Source: Centroberyx gerrardi (Eukaryota > Chordata > Actinopteri > Beryciformes > Berycidae). Taken from it: 64,000 bases of DNA. Shown here piece by piece: positions 57,001-64,000 of the stretch. The translations under genes and the position numbers were made by a program. How positions within the stretch are numbered: the stretch's first letter is position 1; every line of letters starts with the position of its first letter. The DNA lies in the NCBI RefSeq assembly GCF_048128805.1, contig NC_136002.1, positions 29,575,709-29,639,708 of the forward strand. Reading direction: 5' to 3'. The notes under the pieces are model-generated. The model was not told the origin of the DNA and did no database searches. It was given only the letters and a program-made list of their open reading frames with translations.

Positions 57001-58669
57001 CATGACCACTGTGCCTGCTCCCATGTACACCCGACATTAGCTCACTTACACATGCATCACATTAGGAGAGTTTACCGGGGGAGCTTACCGGTGCTGTGTC
57101 CGCTCTGCAGCCCAACAGGAGTCAACACTGTGACTCTGTCTGCCTTCTCTTTTAACTTCCCAAACGGCTTCAAGGTAAAGATCAACCCGGTGTCTTCGAA
57201 AAGCACCGGACAGCCTTTCAGGACGTTTTCTCTCCACCTGCTGGCATTGTCAAACTTGTCGCTCAGGCTCTTCAGCTCGCTCTCCAGCTGCCCCACTCTG
57301 GTCCTCAGAGTCTCGTTCTCACTCTGCAGCGTTGTGGACAGCTGGGTGAAAACGCTGCTGATCTTTCTCGTTGCCTCCTTGGCCAACATTTCGACAGCGG
57401 CGGCAAAATCTGTCTGTGAACGATTAGAAGACAGTTAACACCAACGAAATAAAAGAAGTGTCTTAAACGTATTCATTTGAACTTATCCAGTGTACCTGGT
57501 TTGTAGCAACTGATGATGTAATATCTACAGATAGTGTAATGACTTGTCAAAATGTAGTAAAATGTCCCTTTAAATGGGTAAAAAATATAGCCTAATATAA
57601 CCTGTATATATCATAAAGGGCTGGATAATGTAATAACAACATTAAAGCTCATACAGCAACATCATTCAGCAATGAGCATATTAACAAAAGATGTGATAAT
57701 TGTGGAGAGGAAGAAACAGTAAGTAGTAAATAAGTAAATCATCATGCAACAGCTAGCCTAACTAAATGTAACAGAGAAAGAGACATTGCTAAGATATAGT
57801 CTGCAAGAGGGCGAACAAGGGTCTCAAACCAGAGTCTGGAGTCTGCAGGTTTTTATTCTATTCTATATTTATTATTATACAGCAGCTGATTTCCTTGATT
57901 AACACACCTTCAACCAGAGGAGGAATTCATCAGTGAAATGAGCGGCTGCAGCGTCTGGTTGGATGAAAGCCTCCATGGCACAAGATTTGACAGCCTGGCT
58001 TAATGTAGACAAGACTCTGAAACTATCATTAATAGATAAATGCATTCGTTTTAAATACAAAAAAAGAAAGAAAACTAGGCCTGAGATAGAAGTAGTTGTT
58101 TTTCTTTTTTTTTTTTTTTACTAAAGATATGGTCAGTCCCCACTCCAGATCAGTGGATGGCGGTAACGCACTCCAAGTGTTTGCCAACCGCCGTTAATAC
58201 AAGACTAAAGAAGAAGAAGCAGTCGGTGTTCATGAACACATTTGTAAAGATGTGACAGTTTGAATAACCGTCGCGTCAGTCTGAATATTTCCATGCCGAT
58301 GTCCAGACTTTTGCACATACGTTCCCCCTCAGGACATTTTTCCCCCGTCGTTGTCAACTTTACCCACATCAACAGCTACACGATCACAGTCCGCCATCTT
58401 TGTTATGCTTTACGTTACGCTGCCCCTCACTTGATTTAATGCCGACGACCACTCTCCTCGTACTACAGTATTTCTGATCTACTCTATGACCACAGACTCT
58501 TTTAACGTGTAGTCAGTTATCTTTCCCGAAATGTAAACCTCTCACTCACCTTGGTTGACGCCTTCGTGGACTTTTCTTCCCTTGAACTCCCGATTACATC
58601 AACTGCAGTCTTAACGACAATCTCCATGATGGACCTAGTTTCTAAATAAAACACTTCATTTTCTGGCAT
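54099..58669 (-). CDS. C2H2 zinc-finger protein ZNF-3 (15 fingers)
   Basis: Five coding exons: 58550-58669, 57089-57413, 56652-56714, 56294-56356 and 54099-55537; 669 aa, phases 0, 1, 1, 1. Residues 1-40 (MPENEVFYLETRSIMEIVVK) and 41-148 (TDFAAAVEMLAKEATRKI, then a coiled-coil-like LQSENETLRTRVGQLESEL, then CPVLFEDTGLIFTLKPFGKL) form the N-terminal domain. Two 63-nt exons encode related DTEKKKKEE and DPEKEKTEV linkers. The last exon carries all 15 fingers from residue about 222, with a basic RRRTRERGNRR segment between fingers 9 and 10; the final finger is C2HC (KKHSC). No KRAB. DNA-binding regulation is inferred. Its fingers are closest to ZNF-4. Confidence 0.88.
57089..57413 (-). CDS. ZNF-3 exon 2 (coiled-coil N-terminal exon)
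   Basis: Begins ACAGATTTTGCC (TDF) after acceptor TTCACAG, in frame with exon 1, and ends phase 1 at donor GTAAGCTCC. Contains the heptad-like SENETLRTRVGQLESELKSL and the CPVLFEDTGLIFTLKPFG block seen in other fish zinc-finger proteins. Confidence 0.85.
58135..58220 (+). mobile_element. Retroposon tail with GCGGTAACGCAC and AAG-rich end
   Basis: GTGGATGGCGGTAACGCACT, then TTTGCCAACCGCCGTTAATA and an AAGAAGAAG end, a phrase I recognise as a recurrent fish repeat tail. It is in ZNF-3 intron 1. Confidence 0.45.
58550..58669 (-). CDS. ZNF-3 exon 1
   Basis: 40 codons, MPENEVFYLETRSIMEIVVK to SREEKSTKASTK, then donor GTGAGTGAG. An in-frame second Met (SIMEIVV) 14 codons later could also be used; the second Met aligns better with the start region of ZNF-1 module 1. 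Confidence 0.78.
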
Positions 58670-59742
58670 TTTCCCCCTCAAACGAAGACTCAACTTTCAC
58701 AACAACGCAGCAGAGAAACCATCAGAGTTTGCGTTAGCTCTTTGACACTAACTCCGGAAATGGAAGTAGCCCCGTGGTACTTGTAATTTTGGGAACGTGA
58801 AAGAATACTTCAAAATAAAAGCCTCAAACTTGACTATACAGTAGATTGGACTATGAACGCGCGGTTTTTTATTAAACAATTATACAGTAACACAGTAGAA
58901 TGAACTCTACATAGAAAATACGTTTTACATTGTACATTTTTTCTCTGAAAATAATTACATGTTTATAACTATGACAGCATTCAATGGTTTGTGTACTGAA
59001 TGCCTGTGAACTAAATTAGTACAAAATATTTGATCTATACTCAAAAAAGGAAACGCCAGCATTCAACAAAAATACATTTATCTCCATGTATTTTAACGAT
59101 GAATTTTCACCGGCTGAAAATAAAATAAAAACCCATTATTACAGAATCATTGGTGGCATGAATTAAACTCTCCAATAGAAAAAAACAACATGCCAAAAGC
59201 ACTTCTTGAAGCTAGACATTTGAATTTTTGCTGCGCTAATCTACCTATATCCTTCATTTACTTCACTGTTGGCTCTGTTTGTGTTTCACATGTTCATTTT
59301 GGGGATTTTTAATGGCCATACTGCACTGCCCTACAAAGGTAATCAGCAGTAACTGTTCTTTGAGTTTTTCAAAGGCCAAATGTCATGACTCAAGTTTAGA
59401 TTTCATTTTAACAAAAAATAAACCCTTAGGTGCTGCTGAACAATATATATTACCCACTTCTGTACCAAAAATAATTTTGTTAGGACAGTGGATAATTTAG
59501 ATGAACGTATTGAAGTAATTTTTCAAAGTTTCACTCTTCTTATGCAGTTACTGCAATTTAGCTTTGTAGGGCTTCATAGCAACAGCTTCAACAAAAAGGC
59601 AAAGGGCCAAACACAAGTCATGTTGTTTCCCTAAATACGTCATATAACTTAACTTTAACTATGACTTTAATACATAAGTAACAAGTTCTCCCATTTGTGT
59701 CTGTGGTGAGCAGATAACACACTGGTCATAACGTCAAGTCAC
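58670..59742. other. ZNF-3/ZNF-4 intergenic spacer
   Basis: 1.07 kb of AT-rich DNA with the ZNF-3 upstream motif. A minus-strand AATAAA at 58868-58873 is far from the ZNF-4 stop. No coding signal. Confidence 0.6.
58808..58822 (-). promoter_or_regulatory. Conserved 15-mer upstream of ZNF-3
   Basis: Coding strand GCTTTTATTTTGAAG, 139 bp upstream of the first ATG, identical to the other two copies. An ETS-like CCGGAA on the plus strand lies at 58754-58759, between the motif and the gene. Confidence 0.7.
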
Positions 59743-62700
59743 CTACGACCCATCACAGCTGTGTTTCTTGTACTGCCTTGAATCCGAGAAGCCCCGCCCA
59801 CACCGCTCACACGTGTACAGCTTCACGCCGGTGTGGACCTGCATGTGGGACTTGAGCTGATTGGACTGGTTGAACTTCCTGTGACACCGCTCGCATTCGA
59901 ACGGTTTCTCCCCGGTGTGGATCCGCAGGTGCCGGTAGAAGTTTCCGTCCGTTCTGAAGGCCCTGCCGCACTGGTCGCATTTGTACGGTTTTTCACCGGT
60001 GTGTATGCGCTCGTGCTGCTTCAGACTCCCGGCTTGGACAAACCTCTTCCCGCACACGTCACAGACGAAGGGTTTCTCCCCCGAGTGGCTTCTCTGGTGG
60101 TAGCTGAACGAGTATTTGTTATGGAAAGACTTCCCGCATATGCTGCAGTGGTAGTCCTTGTGCTCCTCGTGGCCTTTTTCGTGAACTTTGAGAGACGAGG
60201 CGGCGCTGAAACCTTTCAGGCAGATCCTGCAGCTGAACGGTTTCGCCAGCGACGACTTGTTTCGCCGCTGGTTCGGCAGCACTCTCTGGTTTCCGTCCGT
60301 TTGATCTAACCCGTCGGCGTGCACAAACTTTTGATGAATCAGCAGCCTGCAGTTGAAGAGGAAGGTCTTCCCGCACAGATCACACATGAAAGGCTTTCTG
60401 GCTCCGTGGACGAGCATGTGGGACTTCAACTTGTTGCTGTCGGAGAAGCTCTTGCCGCACTCGTTGCATGTGAAGGGCTTCTCTCCCGTGTGGAGGCGAA
60501 TGTGCCTCTTGAGGTTGTTATTCAGGCTGAACCTCGCTCCACATATGTGACAGGTGAACGGCTTCTCCCCGGTGTGAACCAGGTTGTGTTTTTTCAGAGC
60601 GGTGCCGGTCCGGTACGTCTTGTTGCACACGGAGCACGTGAACGGCGTGTCGCCCGTGTGTTTCCTCTTGTGCACGGTCAGGGAGTGGGCGTATTTGAAA
60701 GTCTCGTCGCACATTGTGCATTTGTATTTTTTGGCGCCGGTGTGGACCGTCTGGTGGAAGCGAAGAGTGTCTTTACTCTTGAACTCTTTCCCGCACGTTG
60801 CGCAGTTGAACGGCCTTTCCTCCGAGTGAACGACCATGTGACACCTCAACTGGCCCGGGGTCTTGAACGTCTTGTCGCAAACCTGGCACTTGAACATTTG
60901 TTTCGACGCCTCGTGGCGCCCGACGTGGTTTTCTAGAGATTTCTCCAGTCTGAATTTCTTGCCACACTGATCGCAGGTGAACGGCTTCGGCTGTTTAAAC
61001 CGCTGGTGACGCACCATGTGATTCTGAAGAGACTGCTCTTTGCGGAACGATCTTTTACACCGAGTACAAGGGAAAGGCTTGGGCGTTTTACGGCCCTCGT
61101 GACGCAGGAGGTGATTCTCAAGGGACTTCTTCTCCAGGAAACTTTTGTCACACTGGTCACAGGGGAAAGGCTTCTTGTGGACGATCATGTGTTTCTGCAG
61201 TTCACCTTGCCAGTGGAAACCGACGTTGCAGAGCTCACAAAAGAAGCGCTTCACTGTCCGTAGCTCTTTTCTCCTCTGCTTTCTCTCCTGCAGTTTATTC
61301 AACTTGGTTTCTTTCTCTTCAGTGTTGTTGTCGGTGGAGGCTGAGGGTAGGGAGTAAAAAAAAAAAATTACCACACAGTAGTACAGTACAAAAATAGGCT
61401 ACTTCTTCGACATGTTTTCCTTGGAGTTTTAGAGATTGTTTTCCTACTACACAGGGAAACAAACATTTTTGGTCTACTGACCTCAATGGCTGCAGCCAAA
61501 CAGGATTTTGAAACTGGATCTTCAAATTGTTGGTTGGTTAAACATAAAAGTGTCTGGTGAGTAGATAAACTTTCCACTATACCACACTGATTTTTAGAGT
61601 TTACATAACAAAAGCAAGACTTTCTGCCTTCTTTCCAACTCTTATGTCAACAACAGAAATGTTGCTGAAAAAGAGATTTCATTTTCCACCTATCCCAGTT
61701 CCTATTTTTATTTTATAGAGATAATTTAATATTCAGTTCTGCATGACAGGAGAAACCCTACACAGTCTGACTTTGAATCATACCTTTTACAACTTCAGGA
61801 TTCCCTTCCTTTTTCCTCTTCACCGGGACAGAAGCCGTCTCTTCCGGAGTTTTCTGTAACGCAGAAGGAAGCAGAACATGGATTTCATTTGAGTCAAACT
61901 GAACTAATGTTGGTGACATTCAGCAGCTCTGTAGGTCAACAGTGAGGAGTTTCTTCGGCATCACGGTTCTGTTTATATAGGAACATGTTACTAGAAATAA
62001 TTTGAGAAGATTTTTGACTTATTGCTGGCAACATTGTGCATGTATGTTGCCCAAAAAGTGCCTGCTGTATCACCACCAGGGTGGGAAAATAACACCATCC
62101 AGATGCTCGTAAATCTTTGACAGGTTTCTTATTTTATTCAAACAGAAAGTAGTTGGCTAGTAAAATAGTAGGTGAACTCTGAGATTTACTAGCCACTGTA
62201 GCCTATACACAAAAATAGTTTCCTTCTGATCACCACCCGTAAGCCGTATTCTGCCAGGATTAGTTTTCAGGACAATGTCTAACATGCAACTGTTATCACA
62301 AGACATCAATGATGTCAATGAACAATTTCTATGGAATAGGAGAACTCCGTAATCTCAAAATTACAGACATAGTAGAGGCTCGGCGGCCTTGCTGCATAAC
62401 TTATGACATGTAACTAATAGCCATGTGGCCTGGACTAGTTTTAGCTGACAGTTTTTACAGGGAAAATAAAGGGATTGGGAAGGGACTAAAATCACAGACA
62501 TGCACTAGAAGGGATTGCATTAACATATCTCCAATAACGGGTTACAGTTTAATAAACCCTGTTGTCAAACTGTATCCAGTAATGCATGGGTACATCTTTA
62601 CAAAATGTACACATATAAAAAAATGTCCTTCCTTATTATACCAGCGATACAGGAATATTTACTAGATCTATTGCCTGTGTGCTGTGACTCTGACCGTGCG

Positions 62701-63235
62701 CTCCTTACTATTAGCTGCTTGTGATGCTGACAATGTTATAAATCTTGTAATTTAGGCTTATTCAACTCGTTTTGAGTCACTCTGAACGGGAGCATCAGCT
62801 AAGTGTAAATCTGGTACGTAAAACCAAACACACGACAGAAATACCGAACCTTTTCCTTGGCTGAATTAACCCCACTGACGGTGTTGGAGTCTTTGCTGAC
62901 GGCCTGAAGCGCGGCGCCCGGCAAGGCAGCGGATGTGAGGATGATCTTCCCGGCTCCCAGCTGCAGCGCCGTCGGCTTGGAGACGGCCGTCGGCGAGGCG
63001 GAGGCGTTGGCGATAACTTGACCGGCTCCCACCAGCAGCACCGTGGGAGAGGAGCCGACTCGGTTGACGAGAACCACCGGGGTCGGCGCGGGTTTGGGGA
63101 CGGTCACGGGTGAAGCCGCGGTGCCGGGGGCGGAGTGAGCGGCTCCTGACAACCCGGCCGGAGGGTTGGGGGTGACCTTGTTAGCAGCAGGTTTTGGGGC
63201 GGCTTGGTTGGCGGACACCGACAGCACCGGGCTCC
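59743..63235 (-). CDS. C2H2 zinc-finger protein ZNF-4 (17 fingers), 5' end missing
   Basis: Three exons seen: 62850-63235, 61784-61853 and 59743-61340, with phases 1 (in), 0, 1. The first is an Ala/Pro/Val-rich, probably disordered 129-residue segment (for example PVLSVSANQAAPKPAANK) with no finger. Its donor GTTCGG is weak but is the only one that keeps the frame. The second (KTPEETASVPVKRKKEGN) carries a basic NLS-like KRKK. The third has 17 fingers, with a longer NQRRNKSS linker between fingers 11 and 12, and ends KKHSC (C2HC). Fingers 8-11 and the end closely resemble ZNF-3, indicating tandem duplication. The N-terminal exons must lie beyond 64000. Confidence 0.85.
61341..62849. other. 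ZNF-4 introns
   Basis: Non-coding apart from the 61784-61853 exon. A poly-A run on the plus strand lies next to the finger-exon acceptor (61356-61369). A GTAAGTC-family retroposon tail is at about 62690-62815, and a GGCTAGTAAAAT phrase near 62153 resembles the CTGGTAA repeat at 41935-42055. Confidence 0.55.
62690..62815 (+). mobile_element. SINE/LINE 3' tail, GTAAGTC family
   Basis: GCGCTCCTTACTATTAGCTG, then TTGTAATTTAGGCTTATTC and GAGTCACTCTGAACGGGAGC. A diverged copy of the family at 42960-43085. Confidence 0.45.
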
Positions 63236-64000
63236 CTGTGGTGTTTCACAGACAGAAAGAAAAAGCAGAAAGAGAGGAAACATGTCACATAGATCTCATC
63301 ACATAAGCACCAGTGTGTGTGCAGAAAACAATGCAATTTGTTTATCATAGGGACCAGAGGTGGGGACTCGAGTCACAATTTGAATCGCTTGAGACTCGAC
63401 GCATGAAGAGAAGACTTGAGACTTGATTTGGGTTCTGGTGACTCGGGACTTGACTTTGTCTTGTGCTCTGATGACTTGAAAAGGTTTCTAAAGTCTTGAC
63501 TTGAGATCTTGTGTTTGTGTAAATGACTTAGATTGAAAGCGATGAGATTTGTTCCAGCAGACGACTGAATTTAAATTCTGTTTTCTGAATTTGTATGGAA
63601 TGATTGAATTTATTGAAGTTGAAACTGATTATAGAAATCAAACTCATGATGCTCTTACCAAGTTTTTATCCTATTAAAACCATATTGCATTGAAAAGTCC
63701 TAGATATTTAGTTTTCTTTAAGATATGAAATTGATACTGGACTCTTGATTTGTTCTGACTTGACTTGCTGTTCTACATTTAGACTTGAGACTTGACTTGA
63801 GACTTGAGCAAACTTGACTTGGTCATACCTCTGATAGGGAGTGTTAGCTAAAGCAAACAGCAGTCTAGCAGTATGGAAACTATAATTAGCCGGCACACAC
63901 AGGTCGATGTAGGTAAAGCAGCAAAGGAACACTAATGATGTTTGAGCAAAAAACAAGGTCAGACCTGGTCTTGCTCAGAAAAGTTGTTACACAAACACTG
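63236..64000. other. ZNF-4 upstream intron to window end
   Basis: No further exon was seen on the minus strand. Most of it is the 63355-63833 element. Confidence 0.55.
63355..63833. mobile_element. hAT-like non-autonomous element with 8-bp TSD
   Basis: The left end CAGAGGTGGGGAC and the reverse complement of the right end CAGAGGTATGACC form short imperfect terminal inverted repeats. Flanks ATAGGGAC (63347-63354) and ATAGGGAG (63834-63841) look like an 8-bp target-site duplication, as known for hAT transposons. The 479-bp interior is full of ACTTGAGACTTGA-type words and has no transposase. Confidence 0.75.

Overview
The window looks like teleost fish genomic DNA. It has split genes with GT-AG introns, very dense dinucleotide and other simple repeats, tRNA-derived SINE pieces and small terminal-inverted-repeat elements. 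It also holds a tandem family of C2H2 zinc-finger genes without a KRAB or SCAN domain, which is the usual fish layout. No bacterial, phage, CRISPR or operon structure was seen.

Region 1-31 kb is the 5' part of one kinase gene on the minus strand, the orthologue of MARK4 (MAP/microtubule affinity-regulating kinase 4). Three coding exons can be placed: exon 1 (16 codons, 29646-29693), exon 2 (4029-4226) and exon 3 (1816-1869). All joins are phase 0. Together they encode residues 1-100, up to the VAIK lysine and just beyond. The rest of the gene lies beyond position 1. Almost all of the first 30 kb is therefore intron 1 (about 25.4 kb), which is crowded with microsatellites, a GAA tract, a 500-bp purine-rich minisatellite and mobile-element fragments. 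A CpG-rich stretch at about 30.3-30.8 kb is the likely promoter region.

Region 31-43 kb: 31-38 kb is AT-rich, repeat-bearing DNA with no gene recognised. At 38066-40694 (+) there is a complete two-exon gene for a 700-residue secreted or surface leucine-rich-repeat protein. It has a signal peptide, LRRNT, about 24 LRRs, LRRCT and a hydrophobic C-terminus that resembles a GPI signal. 40.8-43.3 kb holds dispersed repeats and a perfect 18-bp hairpin.

Region 43.4-64 kb is a head-to-tail cluster of four C2H2 zinc-finger genes on the minus strand, called ZNF-1 to ZNF-4 here, with only 0.9-1.1 kb from stop codon to next start codon. Full exon models with consistent phases could be built for ZNF-1 (8 exons, 659 aa, 14 fingers), ZNF-2 (4 exons, 638 aa, 15 fingers) and ZNF-3 (5 exons, 669 aa, 15 fingers). 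ZNF-4 (17 fingers) is cut at its 5' end by the window edge. ZNF-1 to -3 share short helical N-terminal modules in place of KRAB. All four end in a C2HC finger. The three complete genes carry an identical 15-bp motif 129-168 bp upstream of their start codons, which is the most striking regulatory signal seen. Exon boundaries come from reading frame, phase and splice consensus only; no transcript or database evidence was available.
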